Source of the DNA: Mycobacterium sp. E1747
GTDB taxonomy: Bacteria > Actinomycetota > Actinomycetes > Mycobacteriales > Mycobacteriaceae
Length of the DNA: 64,000 nucleotides
NCBI RefSeq assembly: GCF_001667775.1
Contig: NZ_LZJI01000047.1
Location: 50,076 to 114,075, forward strand
Reading direction: 5' to 3'
Part shown: positions 56,391-64,000 of the stretch, in pieces
Layout of the letters: every line of letters starts with the position of its first letter
Numbering within the stretch: position 1 is the stretch's first letter
Notes under the pieces: model-generated
The model's input: the letters and a program-made list of their open reading frames with translations, nothing else
Told to the model about the DNA's origin: nothing
Database searches by the model: none
Translations under genes and position numbers: made by a program

Positions 56391-57868
56391 CCGCCGAAGC
56401 GAAAGTCCGGGTCCGGTTCTGCCCTTCACCCACCGGCACCCCGCACGTCGGAATGGTCCGAACGGCGCTGTTCAACTGGGCCTACGCCCGGCACACGGGT
56501 GGCACGTTCGTATTTCGTATCGAGGACACCGACGCCGAACGCGACAGCGAGGAAAGCTATTTGGCGCTGCTGGACGCGCTGCGTTGGCTCGGTCTCGACT
56601 GGGACGAGGGGCCGGAGGTGGGCGGGCCCTATGGTCCATACCGTCAGTCGCAGCGCAAGGAGATCTATCGCGACGTGGTGGCCAAGCTGCTGGAAGCGGG
56701 CGAGGCCTACTACGCGTTCTCGACCCCGGAAGAGGTTGAGGCGCGCCACATCGCGGCCGGCCGCAACCCGAAACTGGGATACGACAACTTCGACCGGCAG
56801 CTGACCGACCCCCAGCGGGCCGCGTTCCTCGCGGAGGGGCGCAAGCCGGTGGTGCGGCTGCGGATGCCCGACGAAGACCTCGGTTGGAGCGACCTCGTGC
56901 GCGGGCCCACCAACTTCGCCGCGGGCAGCGTGCCCGACTTCGCGCTGACCCGCGCCAACGGAGATCCGTTGTACACCTTGGTCAATCCCTGCGACGACGC
57001 GCTGATGAAGATCACCCACGTGCTGCGGGGCGAGGACCTGCTACCCTCGACCCCACGCCAGCTCGCGCTGTATCGGTCGCTGATCCGGATCGGGGTGGCC
57101 GAGCGGATCCCGGAATTCGCCCACCTGCCAACGGTATTGGGTGAGGGGACCAAGAAGCTGTCCAAGCGTGACCCGCAGTCGAACCTGTTCGCCCACCGCG
57201 ACCGGGGCTTCATCCCGGAGGGACTGCTCAACTACCTGGCGTTGCTGGGATGGGCCATCGCCGACGACCACGACCTGTTCAGCCTCGACGAGATGGTGGC
57301 CGCGTTCGACGTCGTCGACGTCAACTCCAACCCGGCGCGGTTCGACCAGAAGAAGGCCGACGCGCTCAACGCCGAGCACATCCGCATGCTCGAGCCGGCC
57401 GACTTCGCGGGGCGGCTGCGCGACTACCTCGAGGTGCACGGCCACCGCCTCGGGTTGGACCCAGGTAATTACGAAGCGGCGTTCGCCACCGCCGCCGACC
57501 TGGTCCAGACCCGCATCGTCGTGCTCGCCGACGCGTGGGAGCTGCTGAAGTTCCTCGACGACCACGAGTACGCCATCGATCCCAAGGCCGCCGCCAAGGA
57601 GCTCGGCCCGGACGCGGCCGCCGTGCTGGACGCCGCGCTGGCCGCGCTGGAGGGCGTGACGGACTGGACGACGGTCCAGATCGAGCCCGCGCTCAAGGCC
57701 GCGCTCATCGAAAACCTGGGCCTCAAACCACGCAAGGCCTTCGGTCCGATCAGGGTTGCGGCCACGGGAACGACGGTCAGCCCGCCATTGTTCGAATCGC
57801 TGGAGCTGCTGGGCCGGGACCGCAGCATGCAGCGGCTACGCGCTGCGCGCGAAACGATCGTCGGCTAG
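56387..57868 (+). CDS. gltX: Glutamyl-tRNA synthetase
   Basis: The 493-residue class I synthetase charges Glu onto tRNA-Glu and, in this organism with GatCAB, also onto tRNA-Gln. The HIGH equivalent is [21 protein letters not shown] and the KMSKS equivalent is KKLSKRD. The start is GTG sharing GTGA with the upstream stop. tRNA-Gln and tRNA-Glu genes follow within 400 nt. Confidence 0.96.
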   Translation: MTAEAKVRVRFCPSPTGTPHVGMVRTALFNWAYARHTGGTFVFRIEDTDAERDSEESYLALLDALRWLGLDWDEGPEVGGPYGPYRQSQRKEIYRDVVAKLLEAGEAYYAFSTPEEVEARHIAAGRNPKLGYDNFDRQLTDPQRAAFLAEGRKPVVRLRMPDEDLGWSDLVRGPTNFAAGSVPDFALTRANGDPLYTLVNPCDDALMKITHVLRGEDLLPSTPRQLALYRSLIRIGVAERIPEFAHLPTVLGEGTKKLSKRDPQSNLFAHRDRGFIPEGLLNYLALLGWAIADDHDLFSLDEMVAAFDVVDVNSNPARFDQKKADALNAEHIRMLEPADFAGRLRDYLEVHGHRLGLDPGNYEAAFATAADLVQTRIVVLADAWELLKFLDDHEYAIDPKAAAKELGPDAAAVLDAALAALEGVTDWTTVQIEPALKAALIENLGLKPRKAFGPIRVAATGTTVSPPLFESLELLGRDRSMQRLRAARETIVG

Positions 57869-58013
57869 CCAAGGCCTCGCGTGCGGATACTGTGCCGAGT
57901 CTTTGGTAGTCTGCACTGCGGTTCGCAAAGGCCGACAACGGCTGGCAGTGGCGGTCCCGGGGCGGCGTGATATCACCCGGAATGATCGCTGACCAGCGGT
58001 TTTAGGCAGCCAA

Positions 58014-58085
58014 TGGGGTATGGTGTAATTGGCAACACAGCTGATTCTGGTTCAGCCATTCTAGGTTCGAGTCCTGGTACCCCAG
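58014..58085 (+). tRNA. tRNA-Gln (CTG anticodon)
   Basis: Seventy-two nucleotides fold as a cloverleaf. Acceptor arms TGGGGTA and TACCCCA are followed by discriminator G. The anticodon stem GCTGA/TCAGC holds the loop TTCTGGT with anticodon CTG, and the T arm is CTAGGTTCGAGTCCTGG. CCA is not encoded. Confidence 0.95.
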
Positions 58086-58158
58086 CAAAATCTCGCCACC
58101 TCAAGCGATTAGGTGGCCTTCTGACGTGTGAGCTATGCTGACACCTCGGATCGTGTCT

Positions 58159-58231
58159 GGCCCCGTCGTCTAGCGGCCTAGGACGCCGCCCTCTCACGGC
58201 GGTAGCGTGGGTTCGAATCCCATCGGGGCTA
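58159..58231 (+). tRNA. tRNA-Glu (CTC anticodon)
   Basis: Seventy-three nucleotides. Acceptor GGCCCCG pairs with CGGGGCT, with a G-U as first pair, and discriminator A. The anticodon stem CCGCC/GGCGG holds CTCTCAC with anticodon CTC, and the T loop TTCGAAT is typical. CCA is not encoded. It lies 73 nt after tRNA-Gln. Confidence 0.95.
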
Positions 58232-58235
58232 CAAA

Positions 58236-58748
58236 TTATTGACCGGTTCCCAACACGGCCGGTGCCGTGGACCCACCCACCGGCATCGCCGGCAGGCCGA
58301 GTTTGCGGTGATCCCAGGAGCGTGCCCGCCGGGCGGCGATGCGCACGCAGACGCGCTTGTTCATCATCTGCTCCACAACGGGCTTCATCTCGTCGGTGTA
58401 GGGCCCGGTGTAGCGCTCGAACACGCTGACGCCAACCCGATGCGACACCTCGGGATCGTCGATGATCTCCGCGACACCCTCGAACGACACCCCACGCAGC
58501 GTGTCGTAGGTGTGGCCGTCCTCGATCAGGAAGCTCACCCGCGGATCCCGTTTGAGGTTGACCGCCTTCTGCGACTTGGCCTTGGTCTCCAGCCAGATTT
58601 CGCCGTCCACGACGGCGTACCACATTGCGGTCAGGTGCGGCTGGCCGTCGGGGCCGACGGTGGCCAGCGTTCCGGTGCGGCTCTTGACCACGAAGTCGGC
58701 GATTTCGTCTTCCGACATGACGATGCTCGCGCGCTGATTGGTTCCCAT
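58236..58748 (-). CDS. F420/FMN-dependent split-barrel (PNPOx-like) protein (Rv2991 homologue)
   Basis: The 170-residue PNP-oxidase-like beta barrel begins with FVVKSRTGTLATVGPDGQPHLTAMWYAVVDGEIWLETKAKSQKAVN, typical of the F420-binding FDOR group of mycobacteria. RDPRVSFLIEDGHTYDTLRGVSFEGVAEI completes the fold. It may reduce a small molecule with reduced F420. The C-terminus of about 20 residues is unconserved-looking. Its stop lies 4 nt from the convergent tRNA-Glu. Confidence 0.85.
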   Translation of the reverse strand: MGTNQRASIVMSEDEIADFVVKSRTGTLATVGPDGQPHLTAMWYAVVDGEIWLETKAKSQKAVNLKRDPRVSFLIEDGHTYDTLRGVSFEGVAEIIDDPEVSHRVGVSVFERYTGPYTDEMKPVVEQMMNKRVCVRIAARRARSWDHRKLGLPAMPVGGSTAPAVLGTGQ

Positions 58749-58885
58749 GGCGGTCAGTCTGTCAGGCCGCACCGGTTCGAGCGTGCGCTGGTGGCGTCGA
58801 GTGTGCGCGGGGGGCGGGATTTCGGCGATTTCGCCGCCGTAGTCGCACTCGCGACGCCATCGCTGCACACCCGACTCGGCGGCCT

Positions 58886-59587
58886 CTATAGCCGGCGGGT
58901 GAGTGCTTCGGCCGCCGACAACAGATCGGCGGCCCAGCGGGCGCCGGGGCGGCGGCCGATTCGGTCGACGGGTCCCGACACGGAGATGGCGGCGATGACC
59001 GCGCCGCGGCCATCGCGCACGGGAACAGACACACTCGCGACCCCGGGCTCTCGCTCGGCCACGCTTTGCGCCCAGCCGCGGCGCCGCACTTCGGCCAGCG
59101 TGCGCTCGGTGAATTTTGCCGTCGGCAGGACCGCCTTCTGCGTCGCCGCGTCGCTGTGGGCCAGCAGCACCTTGGCGCCCGAGCCCGCCGTCATCGGCAA
59201 CCGCGCCCCGACCGGGACGGTATCGCGAAGGCCCGCAGCGGGTTCCAGGGCGGCCACGCAGACCCGCGTCGTGCCTTCGCGGCGGTACAGCTGCACGCTC
59301 TCGCCGGTGGTCTCGCGCAGCAGGGGCAGTACCCCCGCGCTGGCGGCCAGCAGCGGATCGTTGACGTGGACGGCGAGCTCGGTGACGGCCGGACCCAGTA
59401 GCCAGCGCCCTTCGTCGTCGCGGGCCAGCAGGCGATGGATTTCCAGCGCGGCCGCCAGTCGATACGCAGTGGCCCTGGGCAATCCGGTCCGTTCGCACAG
59501 TTCGGCCAGTCCGCAGGGGGATTGGGCGATCGTGTGCAGGACACTTACGGCTTTGTCGAGGACGCCGATGCCGCTATGCTGTCTCAC
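58886..59587 (-). CDS. IclR-family regulator, divergent from leuCD (Rv2989 homologue)
   Basis: The 233-residue protein equals Rv2989 in length. The N-terminal winged helix (residues 5-65) has [24 protein letters not shown]. The C-terminal effector domain has [20 protein letters not shown] and [11 protein letters not shown]. It is divergent from leuCD with 86 nt between, so it probably regulates leuCD and itself. The start is GTG at 59587. Confidence 0.9.
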   Translation of the reverse strand: MRQHSGIGVLDKAVSVLHTIAQSPCGLAELCERTGLPRATAYRLAAALEIHRLLARDDEGRWLLGPAVTELAVHVNDPLLAASAGVLPLLRETTGESVQLYRREGTTRVCVAALEPAAGLRDTVPVGARLPMTAGSGAKVLLAHSDAATQKAVLPTAKFTERTLAEVRRRGWAQSVAEREPGVASVSVPVRDGRGAVIAAISVSGPVDRIGRRPGARWAADLLSAAEALTRRL

Positions 59588-59673
59588 AAGAAGATACTAG
59601 CGTCTCGCATTCTGAGATCACAGCCCGTGGTGGATCGGCGAGCCGCGCACCAGGAATAGAGGCGAGTTTTCAG

Positions 59674-61089
59674 ATGGGTTCCGGCAAGCCGCGCACCCTG
59701 GCCGAAAAGGTCTGGGACGACCACGTTGTGGATAACGGGGGCGCTGACGCGCCCGACCTGATCTACATCGATCTGCATCTGGTGCACGAGGTCACCAGCC
59801 CGCAGGCCTTCGACGGTCTGCGGCTGGCGGGCCGGGCCGTGCGGCGCCCCGATCTGACGCTGGCCACCGAGGATCACAACGTGCCCACGGTCGACATCGA
59901 CAAACCGATCGCCGATCCGGTGTCGCGCACGCAGGTCGAGACGTTGCGCCGAAACTGCGACGAATTCGGCGTCCGCCTTTACTCGATGGGCAATATCGAG
60001 CAGGGCATCGTGCATGTCGTCGGGCCGCAATTGGGCCTCACCCAACCCGGAATGACCGTTGTCTGTGGTGATAGTCACACATCGACGCACGGCGCATTCG
60101 GGGCGCTGGCGATGGGCATCGGCACGTCGGAGGTCGAGCATGTGCTGGCCACGCAGACGTTGCCGCTGCGGCCATTCAAGACAATGGCCGTCAATGTCGA
60201 CGGCGAATTGCCGGCCGGTGTGACGGCCAAGGACATCATTCTCGCGTTGATCGCCAAGATCGGCACCGGCGGCGGGCAGGGCCACGTCATCGAATACCGC
60301 GGCAGCGCCATCGAATCGCTGTCGATGGAAGCCCGGATGACGATCTGCAACATGAGCATCGAGGCCGGCGCCCGGGCGGGCATGGTGGCGCCGGATGCCA
60401 CCACCTTCGAATTCCTGCGTGACAAGCCACACGCGCCCCGGGGCGAGCAATGGGACGCGGCGATGCGCTATTGGCAGCAGCTGCAGACCGACCCGGGTGC
60501 CGTCTTCGATACCGAAGTTCACCTCGACGCAACATCGTTGAGCCCGTTCGTGACCTGGGGCACGAATCCGGGGCAGGGAGTTCCGCTGGCCGCGGCCGTG
60601 CCCGACCCGGAGCTGATGACCGGTGACGCCGAGCGCCAGGCCGCCGAGAAGGCGTTGGCTTACATGGACCTTCGCCCCGGCACCCCGATGCGCGACATAG
60701 TGGTCGACACCGTGTTCGTGGGCTCGTGTACCAACGGTCGTATCGAAGACCTGCGGGTGGTCGCCGACGTGCTGCGCGGACGCAAGCTGGCGCCCGGGGT
60801 GCGGATGCTCGTGGTGCCCGGGTCCATGCGGGTGCGCGCGCAGGCCGAAGCCGAAGGGCTGGGTGAGGTTTTCACCGCCGCGGGCGCCGAATGGCGCCAG
60901 GCAGGCTGCTCGATGTGCCTGGGGATGAACCCGGATCAGCTGTCGCCGGGGGAGCGGTGCGCGGCGACGTCCAACCGCAACTTCGAAGGGCGCCAGGGGA
61001 AAGGCGGCCGCACGCACCTGGTGTCTCCGGCCGTCGCAGCCGCGACGGCGGTTCGCGGCACATTGTCCGCCCCGGCCGATTTGAACTGA
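59674..61089 (+). CDS. leuC: 3-isopropylmalate dehydratase large subunit
   Basis: The 471-residue aconitase-fold subunit isomerises 2-isopropylmalate to 3-isopropylmalate with LeuD. 4Fe-4S cysteines are in [15 protein letters not shown] and [44 protein letters not shown] is the substrate-site signature. leuD follows after 24 nt. The start is ATG at 59674 after GAGGCGAG. Confidence 0.96.
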   Translation: MGSGKPRTLAEKVWDDHVVDNGGADAPDLIYIDLHLVHEVTSPQAFDGLRLAGRAVRRPDLTLATEDHNVPTVDIDKPIADPVSRTQVETLRRNCDEFGVRLYSMGNIEQGIVHVVGPQLGLTQPGMTVVCGDSHTSTHGAFGALAMGIGTSEVEHVLATQTLPLRPFKTMAVNVDGELPAGVTAKDIILALIAKIGTGGGQGHVIEYRGSAIESLSMEARMTICNMSIEAGARAGMVAPDATTFEFLRDKPHAPRGEQWDAAMRYWQQLQTDPGAVFDTEVHLDATSLSPFVTWGTNPGQGVPLAAAVPDPELMTGDAERQAAEKALAYMDLRPGTPMRDIVVDTVFVGSCTNGRIEDLRVVADVLRGRKLAPGVRMLVVPGSMRVRAQAEAEGLGEVFTAAGAEWRQAGCSMCLGMNPDQLSPGERCAATSNRNFEGRQGKGGRTHLVSPAVAAATAVRGTLSAPADLN

Positions 61090-61113
61090 TCGATTCGAGA
61101 AGAAGGCAAGAGC

Positions 61114-61710
61114 ATGGAAGCATTTCAGACGCACACCGGCATCGGTGTGCCGTTGCGGCGGTCCAATGTCGACACCGATCAGATCATTCCGGCGGTGTAT
61201 TTGAAGCGGGTCACTCGAACCGGTTTCGAGGACGGATTGTTCGCCAGCTGGCGGCAGGATCCCTCATTCGTCCTCAACCTCAGCCCCTTTGATCGGGGGT
61301 CAGTCCTGGTAGCTGGACCCGATTTCGGGACCGGCTCGTCGCGCGAGCATGCGGTGTGGGCCCTCATGGACTATGGGTTCCGGGTGGTCATCTCGTCTCG
61401 ATTCGGTGACATCTTCCGGGGCAACGCAGGCAAGGCCGGGCTCCTGGCGGCCGAAGTTTCGCAAGACGGCGTGGAACTACTTTGGAAGCTCATCGAGCAG
61501 AGTCCGGGACTGGAAATCACTGCCAATCTTCAAGATCGAAATATCACCGCGGGAACGACGGTGTTGCCGTTCAAGATTGACGACCACACCGCCTGGCGGC
61601 TTCTCGAAGGTCTCGATGATATAGCCCTTACGCTGCGGAAACTCGATAAAATCGAGTCATACGAGGCCGCGTATCCGCAGTGGAAGCCGCGCACTCTGCC
61701 CGCCTCGTGA
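61114..61710 (+). CDS. leuD: 3-isopropylmalate dehydratase small subunit
   Basis: The 198-residue swivel-domain subunit has [18 protein letters not shown] at residues 14-31, [17 protein letters not shown], which recognises substrate, and [17 protein letters not shown]. It has the same length as M. tuberculosis LeuD. The spacing and order make leuCD one operon. AGAAGG precedes the ATG. Confidence 0.96.
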   Translation: MEAFQTHTGIGVPLRRSNVDTDQIIPAVYLKRVTRTGFEDGLFASWRQDPSFVLNLSPFDRGSVLVAGPDFGTGSSREHAVWALMDYGFRVVISSRFGDIFRGNAGKAGLLAAEVSQDGVELLWKLIEQSPGLEITANLQDRNITAGTTVLPFKIDDHTAWRLLEGLDDIALTLRKLDKIESYEAAYPQWKPRTLPAS

Positions 61711-61922
61711 ACGGTCGAGGCGACCCGAATTTTTTCTCGCTCACCTAACTAAACCGGGCGGAATTCGAGTCCCCCACCGGTCAAGGGCGGCAACCGGATT
61801 GCGAAAATCTGCGATTGTCCGACCCTGAAATTGCGCGTGGCTCTTGGAAATTTGCTGGGTGAGGGTTTACCGTGTGCACTAGTCGGTTCAAAACAGAGGA
61901 CCACTAGCGTCGGAGGGATTGG

Positions 61923-62552
61923 ATGAATAAGGCAGAGCTCATAGATGTGCTCACTCAGAAGTTGGACACCGACCGTCGGCAGGCAACCGCCGCCGTCGAG
62001 AACGTGGTCGACACCATTGTGCGCGCGGTGCACAAGGGCGACAGCGTCACCATCACCGGGTTCGGTGTATTCGAGCAGCGGCGCCGCGCGGCCCGAGTGG
62101 CCCGCAACCCGCGCACCGGCGAGACGGTGAAAGTCAAGCCGACTTCCGTGCCGGCGTTTAGGCCCGGTGCTCAATTCAAAGCGGTTGTGTCTGGGGCACA
62201 GCGTCTCCCGTCGGAAGGACCTGCAGTGAAGCGTGGTGTAGTGGCAAGCGGCGCGGCAAAGAAGACGACCGCCAAGAAGGCTCCGGCGAAGAAGGCGGCG
62301 GCCAAGAAGGCTCCGGCGAAGAAGGCGCCCGCGAAGAAGGCGCCCGCGAAGAAGGCTCCGGTCAAGAAGGCTGCGACCAAGGCCCCGGCCAAGAAGGCCG
62401 CAACCAAGGCCCCGGCCAAGAAGACCGCCGCTAAGAAGGTCGTGGCGAAGAAGGCTCCGGCCAAGAAGGCTGCGACCAAGGCTCCGGCCAAGAAGGCCGC
62501 TGCAAAGAAGGCTCCGGCCAAGAAGGCCACCGCGCGTCGCGGTCGCCGCTAA
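61923..62552 (+). CDS. hupB: Nucleoid protein HupB (HU with Lys-rich tail)
   Basis: The 209-residue protein has an N-terminal HU domain (residues 1-90: [37 protein letters not shown]) and a histone-H1-like tail from about residue 105. The tail consists of repeated PAKKA and KAP(A/V)KK units ending ATARRGRR. It packs DNA, and the M. tuberculosis homologue also has roles in iron regulation. CGGAGGG lies 5 nt before the ATG. The repeated tail makes length variation between strains likely (214 aa in M. tuberculosis). Confidence 0.96.
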   Translation: MNKAELIDVLTQKLDTDRRQATAAVENVVDTIVRAVHKGDSVTITGFGVFEQRRRAARVARNPRTGETVKVKPTSVPAFRPGAQFKAVVSGAQRLPSEGPAVKRGVVASGAAKKTTAKKAPAKKAAAKKAPAKKAPAKKAPAKKAPVKKAATKAPAKKAATKAPAKKTAAKKVVAKKAPAKKAATKAPAKKAAAKKAPAKKATARRGRR

Positions 62553-62571
62553 GGCATCGGCCGAGTTCTAG

Positions 62572-62620
62572 ACGCGAATACCCTTCGGGGTGCAGCGATG
62601 CACCCGAAGGGTATTCGCGT
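62572..62620. terminator. Bidirectional terminator between hupB and mutT1
   Basis: Inverted repeat from ACGCGAATACCCTTCGGG to its complement, with 22 paired bases, one bulged G and a GCGA loop. The right arm ends 2 nt before the mutT1 stop. Confidence 0.85.
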
Positions 62621-62621
62621 G

Positions 62622-63551
62622 TTATGCCCGCACGTTGGCGGCCAGGGCGCCACCGATGTGGTCGGCCGACACCAGCCGGCCGCCCGCGAGCGAGAGCACC
62701 CAGGTGCTGCCCTTGTGATTGCGTGACTTGTCGGGACGCACCCCGTCCCGGTCGCACCACCACGCGATCAAATCCGGGATCACTTTGCCCTGTGTGCAAA
62801 TGACCGGTGTGCCTTCTTGCTCCGCGATGGCGAGCACGCGGTGCCGGCCGCGTTTGGGGCTCTTGGCGTAAGACTCTTCGGTGAGGGCGGGCTCGTTGTG
62901 CACCGTCACACCCAGCTCCTCCGCGAGCGGCTCAACCGTCTGATGACAGCGCAGCCGGTCGGCCGCATATACATCGGTGGCGCCGAAGGCCAGCAGTTGC
63001 GGCACCAGCGCCTCGGCCTGTGCGCGCCCCCGCTTGTCCAATGGCCGCTGGGTGTCGTCGCCCTTGAAGCGGGATTTCCGGCCGGCCGTGCCGTGTCGGA
63101 CCACGACCACGGTGTGCGTCTCTGCAGGGTGTTTGCTGAAGTGGCGCAACATCTTTCGATCATGAGAGTAGCTGAGTTTCTTCAGCGCGTCGGAGACCGG
63201 CAGCCAAATCAATTCGTCGACCTCGTTGCCGGGGGTGAAGTCACCGCCGGTGCTGCGCGCCGCCCAGTAGTAAACCTTTTTGACCCCCGCCTCGATCGGG
63301 TAGCTCACCATGTCGAGCCGCCTGCCGAGGATGGCGTGGTGCCCCGTCTCCTCGCACACCTCTCGCACCGCGGCGACGGGTGCCGTCTCGCCCGGGTCGA
63401 CCTTGCCCTTGGGCAGCGACCAGTCGTCATAGCGCGGGCGGTGGATCACCGCGATCTCGAGGCCGGGGTTGGACGAATCGGTCGGCCGCCACAACACGGC
63501 TCCGGCGGCATACACGATCCGGCTTCCCGAACGCGAGCTCTTGGTCGGCAA
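62622..63551 (-). CDS. mutT1: MutT1: Nudix - histidine phosphatase sanitising 8-oxo-dGTP
   Basis: The 309-residue protein has an N-terminal Nudix domain with the box [23 protein letters not shown] (about residues 47-69) and a C-terminal histidine-phosphatase domain starting [10 protein letters not shown]. The M. tuberculosis homologue hydrolyses 8-oxo-(d)GTP and diadenosine polyphosphates, preventing mutation. The ATG is 85 nt from the ppk stop; both are on the minus strand and may be co-transcribed. Confidence 0.94.
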   Translation of the reverse strand: MPTKSSRSGSRIVYAAGAVLWRPTDSSNPGLEIAVIHRPRYDDWSLPKGKVDPGETAPVAAVREVCEETGHHAILGRRLDMVSYPIEAGVKKVYYWAARSTGGDFTPGNEVDELIWLPVSDALKKLSYSHDRKMLRHFSKHPAETHTVVVVRHGTAGRKSRFKGDDTQRPLDKRGRAQAEALVPQLLAFGATDVYAADRLRCHQTVEPLAEELGVTVHNEPALTEESYAKSPKRGRHRVLAIAEQEGTPVICTQGKVIPDLIAWWCDRDGVRPDKSRNHKGSTWVLSLAGGRLVSADHIGGALAANVRA

Positions 63552-63636
63552 CTCAACTCCTGCAGGTCAATTCGGTCCGGGGTCGCGCGCACGTCCGCGG
63601 TGCGCCGGAGACAACCGTAAATCACCACGCAGAGGG

Positions 63637-64000
63637 TTACGGACTGCGGTGCCGCTCCATCAATGACACTTGGTGATCGCGCACGGTGTGGCCCTCCTGC
63701 GGCGACGCGGTCCACTGCCCGTCGCGCCCCAGCTCCCAGCACCGGGTGGAGGGGTCGAGCGCGGATTCGAACAAGTCGTCCAGATATGAGGTCAGCCTCG
63801 GATCCTTCACCTGAACCAACGCCTCGACACGCCGGTCGAGGTTGCGGTGCATCATGTCCGCGCTACCGATCCAGAACTCGTTGATGCGATTGAAATGCAT
63901 GATGCGGGAATGCTCGAGGAAGCGACCGAGGATCGAGCGGACCGCGATGTTCTCCGAGAATCCTTCGGCGCCGGGCCGCAGCGCGCAGATGCCGCGCACC
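63637..64000 (-). CDS. ppk: Polyphosphate kinase, C-terminal part (truncated by window edge)
   Basis: This is the last about 120 residues of polyphosphate kinase 1. [31 protein letters not shown] and [18 protein letters not shown] are the conserved PPK1 C-terminal phospholipase-D-like part. The stop TAA is at 63637-63639; the 5' part lies beyond 64000. Order mutT1-ppk agrees with M. tuberculosis Rv2985-Rv2984. Confidence 0.93.
   Translation of the reverse strand, partial: VRGICALRPGAEGFSENIAVRSILGRFLEHSRIMHFNRINEFWIGSADMMHRNLDRRVEALVQVKDPRLTSYLDDLFESALDPSTRCWELGRDGQWTASPQEGHTVRDHQVSLMERHRSP

Noticed and set aside
62171..62530. Open frame antisense to the hupB tail encoding an Ala/Phe-rich protein
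   Set aside because: It is the mirror of the PAKKA repeats; the hydrophobic look follows from reverse-complementing AAG and GCC codons.
62260..62540. Repetitive DNA in hupB as a possible non-coding repeat or CRISPR
   Set aside because: The repeats are in frame with the Lys/Ala/Pro tail, irregular and without spacers; this is normal for mycobacterial HupB.

Overview
The window is a continuous piece of chromosome from a high-GC actinobacterium, almost certainly a pigmented, non-tuberculous Mycobacterium and most likely a slow grower. From about 17.3 kb rightward the gene content and order follow the M. tuberculosis Rv3032 to Rv2984 interval. Several products have exactly the M. tuberculosis length (PfkA 343 aa, GatC 99, SerA 528, LeuB 336, LeuD 198, LppZ 373, Rv3013 218, Rv3032 414). 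The species is not fixed by this stretch.

Region 1 (0-9 kb) is a carotenoid operon on the minus strand: crtE-crtI-crtB-crtYc-crtYd, a CrtT-like methyltransferase, a CrtU-type ring desaturase/methylase, a Rieske non-heme iron protein and a DUF2784 membrane protein. Most junctions overlap by 4 nt. The predicted route is GGPP to phytoene, lycopene, beta-carotene and then an aromatic carotenoid (isorenieratene/leprotene type), perhaps oxidised further by the Rieske protein. A divergent MarR regulator lies upstream. Two 31-nt palindromic repeats lie between it and crtE, and a third, weaker copy sits on the start codon of a secreted hydrolase 7.6 kb away.

Region 2 (9-17.3 kb) holds a secreted streptogrisin-like protein that lacks its catalytic His and Ser, a complete sulfate ABC importer operon (subI-cysT-cysW-cysA), a conserved protein of unknown function, the secreted alpha/beta hydrolase and an SRPBCC-TIGR01777 fusion.

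Region 3 (17.3-28.4 kb) has the methylglucose lipopolysaccharide genes (Rv3032, Rv3031, Rv3030 homologues), etfBA, an OlsB-like/PlsC pair, a perfect 56-bp tandem repeat of almost seven copies, iscS-like cysteine desulfurase, mnmA and lpqA. The PE/PPE/Esx genes that M. tuberculosis carries between mnmA and lpqA are absent.

Region 4 (28.4-44.5 kb) has a MetE-like protein, an SRPBCC-ArsR pair with palindromic operators, ligA, an inserted block (PLP lyase, TetR, MmpS, MmpL), the ACT protein, gatCA, pfkA, an orphan MinD/ParA-like ATPase and gatB.

Region 5 (44.5-64 kb) has lppZ, doxX, cfp6, the ilvBNC operon behind a leader-peptide attenuator, a WrbA-like flavoprotein, serA, leuB, an MFS transporter, an FAH-family hydrolase, gltX, tRNA-Gln and tRNA-Glu, an F420/FMN split-barrel protein, the IclR-type leuCD regulator, leuCD, hupB, mutT1 and the 3' part of ppk, which runs off the window. 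Branched-chain amino-acid and serine synthesis are thus almost contiguous.

I saw no CRISPR array, transposase, prophage or rRNA.
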